Of a DNA stretch of 64,000 nt, positions 1 through 9,178 are shown one piece after another (within the stretch, counting starts at the first letter, position 1; each line of letters begins with the position of its first letter). This stretch comes from Halorussus salilacus (lineage in GTDB: Archaea; Halobacteriota; Halobacteria; Halobacteriales; Haladaptataceae), in assembly GCF_024138125.1 (NCBI RefSeq), contig NZ_CP099993.1:124001-188000 (forward strand). The letters run 5' to 3'. A model generated the notes under the pieces. That model did no database searches. It had not been told where the DNA came from and worked only from the letters and a program-made list of their open reading frames with translations. Made by a program: the position numbers and the translations under genes.

Positions 1-1804
1 ACGCGGAAGGCGTGGTGTCCTTGACGATGGACAGCGCCACGCGGAGCGGGAACCCGCAGTTGAGCAGGCGCGCGAGGGTCTGACCGATGTCGGTGGCGAC
101 GCTGTTGGCGACCTCCGCGAGCGTGACGACGCCGCCGTAGCTTCCGGCCTCGACGAGCGCCTCGCCCTGCGCGTACGACCGGCAGGCGTTGAGGACGAAC
201 GACTTGACCGCCACCTCCGAGAGCGAGCGCGCGTCGAGGTGGCCGTCGGGACACCGCATCCCCTGGTCGTCGACGTGGCCGATGTAGTGGAGGAAGTCGG
301 CGGGGGTCGCCAGCACCTCCCGGAGCTCGTCGGTCGTCAGTTCGTAGTGGACCGACACGTCGAACCGCAGGAGGTCCCGGAGGCCGTAGAGCTCCTCGAC
401 GAGGCCCTCCTCCTTCATGCGCTCGTCGTTGCAGACCACATGTATCTCGATGCTTGTCTTGTCCGGAGGCGCGCGCTCGATTCGCCGCCGGTAGGAGTCG
501 ATGGTGGCCTTGTTGGCACCGAGCGGGAACCCCTCGCCGACCCACGCGTGCTCTATCGTCTCGGCGGGTTCGGGGTTGAATATCTCGCCCTGCGCGGGCG
601 GCGACGCGCTGGATTCGGTCGTGCTCCGAGTGAAGTCGGCGGGGTCGCTCCCGGCGACCCCGCCGTCCGTGCGCGGGGGTCGGCTCCGGAAGAACTCGTC
701 GAGGGGTTCGGGCGCGGGGCTGACCGACGCCGCGGTCGGGTCGCGCGGGCACCGCACCAGCGCGAGTTCGTTCGCCACGAACGGGAGCACCTCGGCGTTG
801 TCGGGAATCGCCATCACGTCGGTCGTGAGGTTCCAGTCCGGGACGTGGTCGGCGACCGTCTCGAAGTCGACCGAGAGGTAGGCGTCGAGGCGCTCGGCCA
901 GCGACGCGTCGTACAGCGCCGCGAAGTCGAGGTCGAGGAGGGGTTCGACCGCGCGGCGCTCGTGGAGGTCGACCTGATAGTAGCCCTCGGTGCGGGTCAC
1001 GCAGTCGAAGAAGAACGTCTGGCGGAGGACCCGCCCGACCGTTCGCTCGTAGCCCAGCGGGCCGTCGAGGGGGTACTCGAACCCCTCGTCGGTGACGAGT
1101 CGGGGCTCCTCGCCGGGCACGACTGCCGCGCCGAGGTAGTACGCCAGCGACGCCGCGGGGTAGACGTACTCGTAGTCGGCGGGGAGTTCGAGCCGGACGC
1201 CCGTCTCGGGCCGCGAGATTCCCTCCGGCGCGTCGAACTCGTCGCCGACCTCTATCAGCGGCGGGTGACCGCGTAGCGTCGGGAAGCTACGCTCGGGCGA
1301 GGTGGTCTTGAGCGCCGACCCGAGCAGGGAGATGGCGTCCATCGCGCCGACCGGGTCGGCGGTCGTCGTGACGGTTCCGGCGGGTCGGTCGTGGAACGAC
1401 CGCGCGCCCACCCTGACCTCGGTGACCTCCTCGAACGCGACGGTGACGGTGGTCTCGTCGTGGCGCACCTCGATAGCGCTCTCGACCGACAGGTAGAGCT
1501 TCATCGGCGCGGTGCTGAGCTCGACGTTGTACGCGCCGGGCGCGAGCGACCGGTTGACGTGGTCGGCGTTGTCGGCCACGAGGTCGCCGTCCTGCGTGCG
1601 GACGAGTACGTTCGCGAGCTTCGGTACGACGAGCGCGTCGGTCTCGACCGCGACCGCCGAGTCGACCGGGAAGTAGAACTCGTCGGTGTCCGTCGGCGTC
1701 GGGTCGACGGGCGCGGGGGTGTAGAGCGCGAAGCGGGCGCTCTCGATGGGGTCGGTTATCTCGATACCGTCTCGGTTCGGGGCGTTCGTGAACGTGGGGT
1801 CCAT
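1..1804 (-). CDS. CHAT (caspase-like) domain protein, C-terminus cut by window edge
   Basis: The frame opens at the ATG at 1804 and stays open to base 1, about 601 residues, so the true C-terminus lies outside the window. The last 100 or so visible residues look like a CHAT protease fold: a His motif FLHYIGHVDDQG near residue 505 and a Cys motif FVLNACRSYAQG near residue 540, the usual His-Cys dyad arrangement. The N-terminal 400 residues are mostly beta-rich and unrecognised. It starts only 8 bases after the stop of the gene at 1813-2514, so the two probably form one transcript. CHAT proteins elsewhere cleave partner proteins on a signal; the substrate here is unknown. The dyad assignment is by eye. 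Confidence 0.8.
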   Translation of the reverse strand, partial: MDPTFTNAPNRDGIEITDPIESARFALYTPAPVDPTPTDTDEFYFPVDSAVAVETDALVVPKLANVLVRTQDGDLVADNADHVNRSLAPGAYNVELSTAPMKLYLSVESAIEVRHDETTVTVAFEEVTEVRVGARSFHDRPAGTVTTTADPVGAMDAISLLGSALKTTSPERSFPTLRGHPPLIEVGDEFDAPEGISRPETGVRLELPADYEYVYPAASLAYYLGAAVVPGEEPRLVTDEGFEYPLDGPLGYERTVGRVLRQTFFFDCVTRTEGYYQVDLHERRAVEPLLDLDFAALYDASLAERLDAYLSVDFETVADHVPDWNLTTDVMAIPDNAEVLPFVANELALVRCPRDPTAASVSPAPEPLDEFFRSRPPRTDGGVAGSDPADFTRSTTESSASPPAQGEIFNPEPAETIEHAWVGEGFPLGANKATIDSYRRRIERAPPDKTSIEIHVVCNDERMKEEGLVEELYGLRDLLRFDVSVHYELTTDELREVLATPADFLHYIGHVDDQGMRCPDGHLDARSLSEVAVKSFVLNACRSYAQGEALVEAGSYGGVVTLAEVANSVATDIGQTLARLLNCGFPLRVALSIVKDTTPSA

Positions 1805-1812
1805 TGCTCACC

Positions 1813-2514
1813 TCACAGGCGTACCCAGTCGGTCGTCTGGTCGTGCCGGGGGACGTGCCAGCGTTGCTCGGTCGGGAGACCGTCGCGCTTGCGGAGTTCG
1901 ATGCGGGCGTCGAACAGCGGCGAGAGTCGGTCGACGAGGTCGTCGTCGTCGGGCCGCGGCAGGTGGTAGTGGGCCATGCCGCGTACCCCGCGTACCATCG
2001 CGGAGACGCTGCGGACGAACCTCGTGACGGCGTCGGGGCCGTGTTCGTGGGCAAGCCACCCGAGCGACGACACCGACAGTCGTAGCTCCGAGGGGCCCAG
2101 GTCGTCTGTCGCGCCGTCGAAGTAGTCGATGGCGATCACGAGTTCCTCGCGCAACTGGGCGAGTCCGTCGTCGTCTCCGGGCGTCGGCAGGTCGACCTCG
2201 CCCGACTCGGCCGCGCGCGGCACCGACCGTCGGTGGGCGCGCTGGTCGACGACCCACACGTCCGACCCCGTGGCATCGACGCCCGCCGGGAGTCGCTCGT
2301 CGACCGCGCGCCCGCCCGAGTCGGCGAGCGCGACGATCCGTTTTCGGTCTTCGTCCGGCGCGCCGAGCAGGGTCCGCGTCGCCTGCTCGGTCACGTCCTC
2401 CGACACCGCGCCCGTCACCAGGAGATTGCACCCGTCCTGCTTGAGCCTTGTTAACACCTCCCTAAACTCGCGAGTCGAACCGTCCCCGCGAGTCGTTGCC
2501 CGCTCGAATGGCAT
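1813..2514 (-). CDS. DUF7504-like haloarchaeal signalling protein
   Basis: This 233-residue acidic protein resembles the haloarchaeal DUF7504 group, a degenerate RecA/KaiC-like fold. An early strand reads NLLVTGAVSEDV, where a P-loop would sit but without GxGKS/T, so ATP binding is doubtful. The C-terminal part (MAHYHLPRPDDDDLVDRL, then an EQRW strand) matches the ending I associate with that group. It lies 8 bases ahead of the CHAT gene and is likely co-transcribed from an AT-rich promoter just upstream. The pairing suggests a sensor or adaptor for the CHAT protein; this is inference only. The family name is from memory. Confidence 0.7.
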   Translation of the reverse strand: MPFERATTRGDGSTREFREVLTRLKQDGCNLLVTGAVSEDVTEQATRTLLGAPDEDRKRIVALADSGGRAVDERLPAGVDATGSDVWVVDQRAHRRSVPRAAESGEVDLPTPGDDDGLAQLREELVIAIDYFDGATDDLGPSELRLSVSSLGWLAHEHGPDAVTRFVRSVSAMVRGVRGMAHYHLPRPDDDDLVDRLSPLFDARIELRKRDGLPTEQRWHVPRHDQTTDWVRL

Positions 2515-2537
2515 CTCGACTCACACCACACAGTCGA

Positions 2538-2550
2538 TGAAAATAAAATT
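2538..2550 (-). promoter_or_regulatory. TATA-like promoter for the DUF7504-CHAT pair
   Basis: The complement reads AATTTTATTTTC in otherwise GC-rich sequence, about 25-35 bases before the ATG at 2514. That spacing fits a haloarchaeal TATA box and a nearly leaderless transcript. Confidence 0.55.
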
Positions 2551-2674
2551 TTGTGTCTGACTGTACCTGAACCAACAGTTTCTCGGGGGCGCTACCGGCG
2601 CGAGCGCACCACCGAGTTACGGGACCCGTCCTCGCGGAGCGAATCGACGCCGACGACGGTGGGGACCGACGCGG

Positions 2675-3127
2675 TCAGTCCTGCCGGTACTCGCGCTTGA
2701 AGCCGCGGAACTCGGTTCGGTGGGCCTCCTCGTCGCCGAGGATGGTCACCGCGATGTCCTCGGTGACGGGGTCCTCGTCGCCCGCGGCCGTGATGAGCGA
2801 GCGGTACGTCTCGATGGCGTCCTCCTCGGCGTCGAGGACCCCTTCGATGACCGACAGTACGTCGGTGCTGTCCTCCGGAGGCTGGAGGCTCTCCTGGTGG
2901 GCCTCGAAGTCGTAGGAGGCGGGCGGGCGCTCGTCGAGTTGCTTGAGGCGGTTGCCGAGCATCTCGGCGTGACCGAGTTCCTCCTGAATGTCGACTTCGA
3001 GGCTCTCTTTGACCTCTTCGGCGCTCACGCCGTCGAGGATGATGGAGTTCGTGAGATAGTTCATCACGGTCTCGATCTCGTCGCTGTACGCCTTCTTGAG
3101 CAGTTGCGTGACCTCGTCGTTCGTCAT
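2675..3127 (-). CDS. Ferritin-like di-iron protein
   Basis: A 150-residue all-helical protein. The pattern of Glu and ExxH pairs (DEIETVMNYL; EELGHAEMLGNRL; EEDAIETYRSL; DEEAHRTEFRGF) fits the four-helix di-iron carboxylate bundle of the ferritin/bacterioferritin/Dps-like superfamily. Likely iron storage or oxidative protection in the cytoplasm. An in-frame ATG exists 8 codons upstream (3151), but the ATG at 3127 (MTNDEVTQLL) starts the recognisable helix and is preferred. It stands alone; the leuA promoter region lies upstream in the opposite direction. Confidence 0.8.
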   Translation of the reverse strand: MTNDEVTQLLKKAYSDEIETVMNYLTNSIILDGVSAEEVKESLEVDIQEELGHAEMLGNRLKQLDERPPASYDFEAHQESLQPPEDSTDVLSVIEGVLDAEEDAIETYRSLITAAGDEDPVTEDIAVTILGDEEAHRTEFRGFKREYRQD

Positions 3128-3394
3128 GACGTTCGAGTATTCGGCCCCCAACCCCGTTATCGTTGTGGTGGCCCGACTTGCCTCGGGCCGGACCCGCGCC
3201 CGACTTCGCTTGCGCCGCTCGGGTCTCGGAACGAACGGTCGCGTCGCGGGCGGCGCTCGTCCGAGCGCCGCCTCGATATAAGGACGTATAATGTCTTCCC
3301 CCGAGTCTCAGGACGTTGGTGTCCGTCGGTTTCGTCCGGAGTGGCCGTCGAATTGACGTGTCAGCTTGGTCTCTCGGTCTGTCTCAGCGGTAGG

Positions 3395-3403
3395 CTTAAA
3401 TAC
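3395..3403 (+). promoter_or_regulatory. TATA box for leuA
   Basis: CTTAAATAC lies about 26-30 bases before the ATG at 3429, the classic haloarchaeal spacing for a leaderless start. It supports 3429 as the natural start of leuA even though the frame breaks 40 bases later. Confidence 0.6.
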
Positions 3404-3428
3404 GAGAGTGGCCCCACGACGGAGTACG

Positions 3429-4656
3429 ATGTCCGACAACGACATGCACTCGTCCGGTACCAGCCGGGCGGGTCGAGTTCTTCGAGGGTACGTTAGCTAC
3501 CACTGCTGAAATCGAGTCCGCGCGGGTCTTCGACACGACCCTGCGGGACGGGGAACAGGCACCGCGCACCTCATTCTCGTACGACGAGAAGCGGGCGATT
3601 GCTGGGACCTTGGACGACATGGGCACTCACGTCATCGAGGCGGGGTTCCCGGTCAACTCCGACGCCGAGTTCGAGGCCGTCAGCGACATCGCCGCGAGCA
3701 CCACCGCGACCACCTGCGGGCTGGCCCGCGTGGTCGAGGGCGACGTGGAGGCCGCGCTCGACTCCGGCGTCGAGATGGTCCACGTCTTCGCCTCGACCAG
3801 TGACGTCCAGATAGAAGACTCCATGCACGCCACCCGCGAGGAGGTCGTCGAGCGCTCGGTGAAGTCGGTCGAGCGCGTCAAGGAGGCGGGCGCGACCGCG
3901 ATGTTCTCGCCGATGGACGCCACCCGGACCGACGAGGAGTACCTCGTCGAGGTCGTCGAGGCCGTCACCGAGGCGGGCGTCGACTGGATCAACATCCCCG
4001 ACACCTGCGGGGTCGCCACCCCGACGCGGTTCGGGAAGTTGGTGGCGACCGTTCGCGAGCACACCGACGCCAGAATCGACGTTCACACCCACGACGACTT
4101 CGGGATGGCGTCGGCCAACGCGCTCGCCGGGTTCGAGGCCGGGGCCGACCAGGCGCAGGTCTCGGTCAACGGCATCGGCGAGCGCGCGGGCAACGCCGCC
4201 TACGAGGAGGTCGTGATGACGGTCGAGTCGGTGTACGGCGTCGATACCGGCATCGACACCACCCAGATCGCCGACCTCGCGCGGGCCGTCGAGGCCTACA
4301 GCGACGTGCCGGTACCGGCGAACAAGCCCGTCGTGGGCGACAACGCGTTCGCCCACGAGAGCGGCATCCACGCCGCGGGCGTCATCGAGAACTCCGATAC
4401 GTTCGAACCCGGCGTGATGACCCCCGAGATGGTGGGTGCCGAGCGGGAGTTCGTGCTGGGCAAGCACACCGGCACCAACTCGGTCCGCAAGCGTCTGGAG
4501 GAATCGGGATTCGCCCCGACCGACGCCGAGGTCCGGGAGGTCACCCGCCGGGTCAAGGACTACGGCGCGGAGAAGAACCGCGTCACGGCCGCCGACCTCA
4601 AGCGGTTCGCCCGCGAGGTCGGGGTCGCCCGCGAGGAATCGGAGGTCAGAGCCTGA
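3429..4656 (+). CDS. leuA: LeuA-family synthase (2-isopropylmalate / citramalate type), 5' frame break
   Basis: A DRE-TIM metallolyase that condenses acetyl-CoA with a 2-oxo acid, the first step towards leucine (or towards isoleucine by the citramalate route). The catalytic motif DTTLRDGEQAPRTSF is in the main frame near residue 35, with later motifs HTHDDFGMA and NGIGERAGNAAYEE. No ATG, GTG or TTG precedes the motif in that frame. The ATG at 3429 (MSDNDMHSSGTSRA) is one frame off and stops after 26 codons; removing one G from the GGG at 3470-3472 joins it to VEFFEGTLATTAEIESARVFD and gives about 408 residues. Either a sequencing indel, a recoding site or a recent mutation. The product ends before the usual C-terminal regulatory domain. 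Starting at 3610 would lose the active site. Confidence 0.8.
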
Positions 4657-4777
4657 TGGCGCGTCCCCGGTTCGCCGACGGTCGCCAGCCGCGGGTGTCG
4701 GCCCCGCGTCGGGTCGAAGCGCGCGGGTCGGTCCCGCGCGGGACCGACCCGCGCGCACCGGCTTCGGGTCGGACCGT

Positions 4778-4855
4778 CGCCGGTGTGTCGCGCCACCGAA
4801 CCGACGCCGGTGTGTCGCACCACCGAACCGACGCCGGTGTGTCACGCCGACGCGG
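4778..4855 (+). repeat. 27-bp tandem repeat, about 2.9 copies
   Basis: Units begin CGCCGGTGTGTC at 4778, 4805 and 4832; the first two differ at one base and the third is partial and diverged. They lie in the 264-base gap between the leuA stop and the ilvB leader. No gene is supported in the gap. Confidence 0.75.
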
Positions 4856-4883
4856 TTCGCGCAGCGGTTGCCAGCCGGGCAAT

Positions 4884-4890
4884 CCTTATG
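4884..4890 (+). promoter_or_regulatory. Possible TATA element for ilvB leader and operon
   Basis: CCTTATG is the most AT-rich element in the stretch and lies about 33 bases before the leader ATG at 4921, giving a predicted start with a very short 5' end. Confidence 0.4.
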
Positions 4891-4920
4891 TCCCTGCGGG
4901 TCGGTACGGAGTAGATACAG

Positions 4921-5004
4921 ATGCGACGGTCGCTCACCCGGACGACGCTCGCCGATTCGGCGAGCGTCGCGGCCGTCGAGCGCGTGATTATCGTAGGGGC
5001 CTGA
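4921..5004 (+). CDS. Candidate ilvB leader peptide (27 aa)
   Basis: A short frame starting at an ATG 30-35 bases after a TATA-like element. It ends VERVIIVGA-stop, so Val-Ile-Ile-Val codons (4984-4995) run directly into the left arm of a perfect hairpin that contains the stop codon. A second hairpin lies inside the leader. Placement upstream of acetolactate synthase, Ile/Val codons at the end and tandem hairpins resemble the bacterial ilvB/ilvGM attenuator leaders. I know of no established archaeal equivalent; the coding claim is inference. Confidence 0.5.
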   Translation: MRRSLTRTTLADSASVAAVERVIIVGA

Positions 5005-5012
5005 GCCCCTAC
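4944..5012 (+). promoter_or_regulatory. Tandem hairpins, possible attenuator of ilvBNC-leuCDB
   Basis: Hairpin 1: GACGCTCGCC (4944-4953) pairs with GGCGAGCGTC (4959-4968) around a 5-base loop. Hairpin 2: GTAGGGGC (4993-5000) pairs with GCCCCTAC (5005-5012) around CTGA, which holds the leader stop codon. No U-run follows hairpin 2, so it is not a textbook intrinsic terminator. Confidence 0.5.
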
Positions 5013-5084
5013 AACACCACTTCTCCGACCCGCTGGTTCGCCGAACCGTCGCCGACGACTGAACCCACAGCACGCGCTCGACCG

Positions 5085-5162
5085 ATGAACGCACCGAAGA
5101 CACACGCACCGATAACCCCGCAGTATAGCACCCAGACCACCGAGGGGGTGGCCCGAACGTGA
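5085..5162 (+). CDS. Possible 25-aa upstream ORF overlapping the ilvB start
   Basis: An ATG-started short frame (MNAPKTHAPITPQYSTQ...) whose TGA overlaps the GTG start of ilvB (GTGA, 5159-5162). The overlap would allow translational coupling. There is no composition or homology support, and it may be chance. Confidence 0.2.
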   Translation: MNAPKTHAPITPQYSTQTTEGVART

Positions 5163-6958
5163 GCGAACGAGCGACTCGCGCGTTCGACGCCGCCGACCCA
5201 GAGGACCCCGACGCGGCCGACACCGACTCCGCCTCGGAGGACGCCGCCGACGCCGAGGCCGGGGGAGCCGAGACCGGCGCGCAGGCGGTCGTCGCCGCGC
5301 TCGAACGCGCGGGAGCCGAGACGCTGTTCGGCGTTCAGGGCGGGGCCATCATGCCCGTCTACGACGCCCTCTACGACTCGGAGTTGCACCACGTCATGAT
5401 GGCCCACGAGCAGGCCGCCGCCCACGCCGCCGACGCCTACGGCGTCGTCTCGGGCACGCCCGGCGTCTGTCTCGCCACCTCCGGGCCGGGCGCGACCAAC
5501 CTCGTGACCGGCATCGCCGACGCCAGCATGGACTCGGACCCGATGGTCGCGCTCACGGGGCAGGTCCCCACGAACTTCGTGGGCAACGACGCCTTCCAGG
5601 AGACCGACACCACCGGCGTGACCGCGCCCATCACCAAGACGAACTACTTCGCCGACCGGGCCGACACCGTCGGCGACACGGTGGGCGAGGCGTTCGCCTA
5701 CGCCGAGGCGGGGCGACCCGGCCCGACCCTCGTGGACCTGCCGAAGGACGTGACCAACGCCGAGACGGGCGGAGGGTCCGGCGAACCGCCGCGCGCGGAG
5801 ACGCCCGACACCTACGACCCGCGGACGGCGGCCGACGGCGACGCGGTCGCCGCGGCCGCCCGGACGCTCGAACGCGCCGAGAAGCCCGTGATTCTGGCGG
5901 GCGGCGGCGTCGTCAAGGGCGAGGCCAGCGACCGGCTCCGCGAGTTCGCGACCGAACACGAGATTCCGGTCGCCACGTCGATGCCCGCGGTGGGTTGCTT
6001 CCCCGAGGACCACGAGCTGGCGATGGAGATGGCTGGCATGCACGGCACCGGCTACGCCAACATGGCGACCACCCACTGCGACGTGATGCTCGCGGTCGGC
6101 ACCCGGTTCGACGACCGACTGACCGGCGGCGTCGAGACGTTCGCGCCCGAGGCCGAACTCCTCCACGTCGACATCGACCCCGCGGAGATATCGAAGAACG
6201 TCGAGGCCGACGTTCCGCTGGTCGGCGACGCGGCCACGGTGCTGCAACAGGTCGACGAGGAGATGGACCGCTCGCCCGACTGCCCGGAGTGGCGCGAGCA
6301 GTGCCGGGCGTGGAAGCGCGAGTACCCGATGGACTACGCCACGCCCGAGGACGAACCGCTCAAGCCCCAGTTCGTGGTCGAGGCGTTCGACGAGGCGACC
6401 GACGACGACGCCATCGTCACCACGGGCGTCGGCCAGCACCAGATGTGGGCGGTCCAGTACTGGACGTACCGCGAGCCCCGGACGTGGGTGTCCTCCCACG
6501 GCCTCGGCACGATGGGCTACGGCCTGCCCGCGGCCATCGGCGCGAAGTTCGCTTGCGACGACCAGGACGTGGTCTGCTTCGAGGGCGACGGCTCGTTCCT
6601 GATGACGCTGCAGGAGCTCTCGGTCGCGGTCCGCGAGAACCTCGACATCACGGTCGCGGTCCTCAACAACGAGTACATCGGGATGGTCCGTCAGTGGCAG
6701 GACGCCTTCTTCGACGGGCGACACTCCGCCTCCGAGTACGAGTGGTGTCCGGAGTTCGGCCCGCTCGCCGAGGCGTTCGGCGCGAAGGGCTTCACCGTCT
6801 CGGAGTACGACGAGGTCGCCGACACGGTCGAGGCCGCGCTCGACTACGACGGCCCCTCGGTCGTCGACTTCCGCATCGACCCCGCGGAGAACGTCTACCC
6901 GATGGTCCCGAGCGGCGGGGCCAACGGCGAGTTCGCCTTATCGGAGGACCAGCTATGA
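5159..6958 (+). CDS. ilvB: Acetolactate synthase large subunit
   Basis: A 599-residue ThDP enzyme making acetolactate or acetohydroxybutyrate, the first common step to valine, leucine and isoleucine. An acidic Ala/Asp-rich N-terminal extension of about 40 residues precedes the ThDP-binding domain ([42 protein letters not shown]). The C-terminal domain has the GDGSF motif followed by [12 protein letters not shown]. The GTG at 5159 is chosen because the frame opens close by and the extension is typical of halophilic versions. Its end overlaps ilvN by 4 bases (ATGA). Confidence 0.95.
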   Translation: MSERATRAFDAADPEDPDAADTDSASEDAADAEAGGAETGAQAVVAALERAGAETLFGVQGGAIMPVYDALYDSELHHVMMAHEQAAAHAADAYGVVSGTPGVCLATSGPGATNLVTGIADASMDSDPMVALTGQVPTNFVGNDAFQETDTTGVTAPITKTNYFADRADTVGDTVGEAFAYAEAGRPGPTLVDLPKDVTNAETGGGSGEPPRAETPDTYDPRTAADGDAVAAAARTLERAEKPVILAGGGVVKGEASDRLREFATEHEIPVATSMPAVGCFPEDHELAMEMAGMHGTGYANMATTHCDVMLAVGTRFDDRLTGGVETFAPEAELLHVDIDPAEISKNVEADVPLVGDAATVLQQVDEEMDRSPDCPEWREQCRAWKREYPMDYATPEDEPLKPQFVVEAFDEATDDDAIVTTGVGQHQMWAVQYWTYREPRTWVSSHGLGTMGYGLPAAIGAKFACDDQDVVCFEGDGSFLMTLQELSVAVRENLDITVAVLNNEYIGMVRQWQDAFFDGRHSASEYEWCPEFGPLAEAFGAKGFTVSEYDEVADTVEAALDYDGPSVVDFRIDPAENVYPMVPSGGANGEFALSEDQL

Positions 6959-7623
6959 CGGGCGAACTGCGGGGGCCCGCCCCCGACGAGCGCCCACAGC
7001 CCGACGGGCGGCGCAACTCCCAGGGCACGCGCATCGACCCCGAAGTCGAGGCCGAGCAGGAGACCCGGACCGCGGTCGTCTCCGCGCTGGTCGAACACGA
7101 ACCCGGCGTGCTGGCGAAGGTCTCGGGGCTGTTCTCCCGGCGGCAGTTCAACATCGAGAGCCTCACCGTGGGGCCGACCACCGTCGAGGGCAACGCCCGA
7201 ATCACCCTCGTGGTCGAGGAGACCGACGCCGGAATCGACCAGGTCAAAAAGCAGGTCGCGAAGCTCCGGCCCGTGATTCAGGTGGGCGAACTCGGCGACG
7301 ACGCGGTGCAGGCCGAGCTGGTCCTGCTGAAGGTCCGGGGCGAGGAACCGGACAAGGTCCACGCTATCACCCAGATGTACGAGGGCCAGACCCTCGACGC
7401 CGGGCCCCGGACCATCACGGTCCAGATCACCGGCGGGCAGGGGAAGATAGACGACGCGATAGACGCCTTCCGGCAGTTCGGCATCATCGAGATCGCCCGG
7501 ACCGGACAGACCGCGCTGGCCCGCGGCGACACGCCCACCACGCCGGGCGAGGAGCCGGGTCACGAGAAGGCCAGCGACGAGCGACGAGCCGACGACGCGC
7601 CCGCGGGAACGTACGACGACTGA
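6955..7623 (+). CDS. ilvN: Acetolactate synthase small (regulatory) subunit
   Basis: A 222-residue protein with an N-terminal ACT domain ([26 protein letters not shown] at about residues 43-68 is the hallmark) and a C-terminal IlvN-type domain (ELVLLKVRG... [14 protein letters not shown]). It binds IlvB and mediates feedback by branched-chain amino acids. An unusually polar acidic N-terminal tail of about 30 residues and a C-terminal tail are halophilic additions. It starts on the ATGA overlap with ilvB; ilvC follows after 20 bases. Confidence 0.93.
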   Translation: MTGELRGPAPDERPQPDGRRNSQGTRIDPEVEAEQETRTAVVSALVEHEPGVLAKVSGLFSRRQFNIESLTVGPTTVEGNARITLVVEETDAGIDQVKKQVAKLRPVIQVGELGDDAVQAELVLLKVRGEEPDKVHAITQMYEGQTLDAGPRTITVQITGGQGKIDDAIDAFRQFGIIEIARTGQTALARGDTPTTPGEEPGHEKASDERRADDAPAGTYDD

Positions 7624-7643
7624 CCCATCCACAGGAACTTACG

Positions 7644-8750
7644 ATGACTGACGAATTCGACACCGACATCTACTACGACGACGACGCGAACAGCGCGCAC
7701 ATCGAGGACAAGACCGTGGCCGTGCTCGGCTACGGCAGTCAGGGCCACGCCCACGCCCAGAACCTCGCCGACAGCGGGGTCGACGTGGTGGTGGGCCTCC
7801 GGGAGGATTCCTCGTCCCGCGAGGCCGCCGAGGCCGACGGCCTCCGGGTCGGCACGCCGACCGAGGCCGCGAGCGCGGCCGACATCGTGTCGGTACTGGT
7901 CCCCGACACGGTCCAGCCCGCGGTCTACGCCGACATCGAAGGGGTTCTGGAGGCGGGCGACACCCTCCAGTTCGCCCACGGCTTCAACATCCACTTCGGC
8001 CAGATCGAACCGCCCGAGGACGTGGACGTGACGATGATCGCGCCCAAGTCGCCCGGCCACCTCGTGCGGCGCAACTACGAGAACGACGAGGGGACCCCCG
8101 GTCTGCTGGCGGTGTATCAGGACGCCACCGGCGAGGCCAAGCAGGAGGCGCTCGCCTACGGGAAGGCAATCGGTTGCACGCGGGCGGGCGTGGTCGAGAC
8201 CACGTTCCGCGAGGAGACCGAGACCGACCTGTTCGGCGAGCAGGCCGTGCTGTGTGGCGGCATCACCGAACTCATCAAGCAGGGCTACGAGACGCTCGTC
8301 GACGCTGGCTACTCCAAGGAGATGGCGTACTTCGAGTGCCTCAACGAGATGAAGCTCATCGTGGACCTGATGTACGAGGGCGGGATGCGCGAGATGTGGG
8401 ACTCGGTCTCGGACACCGCCGAGTACGGCGGGCTGACCAAGGGCCCCGAGATAATCGACGAGGGCGTCCGCGAGAACATGGACGAGGCGCTCGAAGCCGT
8501 CCAGAACGGCGAGTTCGCCCGCGAGTGGATCGCCGAGAACCAGACCGGCCGCCCGGTGTACCGCCAGCACAAGCAGCGCGACGTGAACCACGAGATAGAG
8601 GACGTAGGCGCGCGCCTTCGGGACCTATTCGCGTGGAGCGAGGCGCAACGCGCCTCGGAAGACGCGAGCGGTGAAACCGCGAGCGAGGCGGACGAGCAGG
8701 ACGAATCGACCGAGGAGAACGACAAAGAGCGAGTGAGCGCAGATGACTGA
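7644..8750 (+). CDS. ilvC: Ketol-acid reductoisomerase
   Basis: A 368-residue class I enzyme that converts acetolactate or acetohydroxybutyrate to the dihydroxy acids with NAD(P)H and Mg2+. The Rossmann motif [13 protein letters not shown] lies near residue 31, [11 protein letters not shown] near 130 and the knotted domain motifs [16 protein letters not shown] and [18 protein letters not shown] follow. The last 40 residues are a Ser/Glu/Asp-rich halophilic tail. The 3' end overlaps the next small gene by 8 bases. Confidence 0.95.
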   Translation: MTDEFDTDIYYDDDANSAHIEDKTVAVLGYGSQGHAHAQNLADSGVDVVVGLREDSSSREAAEADGLRVGTPTEAASAADIVSVLVPDTVQPAVYADIEGVLEAGDTLQFAHGFNIHFGQIEPPEDVDVTMIAPKSPGHLVRRNYENDEGTPGLLAVYQDATGEAKQEALAYGKAIGCTRAGVVETTFREETETDLFGEQAVLCGGITELIKQGYETLVDAGYSKEMAYFECLNEMKLIVDLMYEGGMREMWDSVSDTAEYGGLTKGPEIIDEGVRENMDEALEAVQNGEFAREWIAENQTGRPVYRQHKQRDVNHEIEDVGARLRDLFAWSEAQRASEDASGETASEADEQDESTEENDKERVSADD

Positions 8751-9060
8751 AACCAAACCGACCCGACCGAACCGAGGACAGCCGACCGACCGAACCATGC
8801 GAGAAGTGTCCCACACCCACCCGTACACCGACCGCGGCGCGGTCAACCGCCCGTTCGAGCGCGGGCCGGTGGTCGCGGCCGACGGCGGACGACGAGAGGC
8901 CTACGACGAGGACGAGGAAGCGCCCGAGAACGAGGCCGACGAGGAGGAACCGACCGAGAAGATGAAGCACGTAGACCACACCCCGCCGCGGGACGCCGAG
9001 AGCGCGAACCGCGTCTTCGAGCGCGGCGGGGCCGAAGAACCGGTAGAGTCCGAAGAATGA
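8743..9060 (+). CDS. Small acidic protein inside the ilv-leu operon
   Basis: A 105-residue, very acidic protein of unknown function starting 8 bases inside ilvC. Two related blocks flank an Asp/Glu-rich linker: [16 protein letters not shown] near residue 25 and [18 protein letters not shown] near residue 80, so it may be an internal duplication of an [H-x-P...NRxFERG] motif. I believe similar small proteins sit between ilvC and leuC in other haloarchaea, but could not check. There is no transmembrane segment or cysteine. A role linked to branched-chain synthesis is inferred from position alone. Confidence 0.7.
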   Translation: MTETKPTRPNRGQPTDRTMREVSHTHPYTDRGAVNRPFERGPVVAADGGRREAYDEDEEAPENEADEEEPTEKMKHVDHTPPRDAESANRVFERGGAEEPVESEE

Positions 9061-9178
9061 GCGGCGTACGTGCGTTTTCGGGCGCAACGGCGAACAGTCG
9101 AGGGTGTCGAGCGACCGAGCGACGGCCGCGGGTGACCGAGCGACGGTCTCGGACCCCCGGGAGGACGGGGAGGTCCCG

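Noticed and set aside
3429-3509. The 26-codon frame at the leuA start as a leader peptide
   Set aside because: It has one Leu codon, no hairpin at its end, and joins perfectly to leuA if one base is removed; a frame break is simpler.
4656-5162. 168-codon plus-strand frame between leuA and ilvB
   Set aside because: Arg-rich, crosses the tandem repeats and two hairpins, and is unlike acidic haloarchaeal proteins.
3571-5223. 550-codon open frame on the minus strand across leuA
   Set aside because: It is antisense to a clear LeuA protein and has Val/Gly/Arg-rich shadow composition typical of GC-rich antisense frames.
5009-6724. 571-codon minus-strand frame across ilvB
   Set aside because: Shadow of ilvB, with no motif and shadow-type composition.
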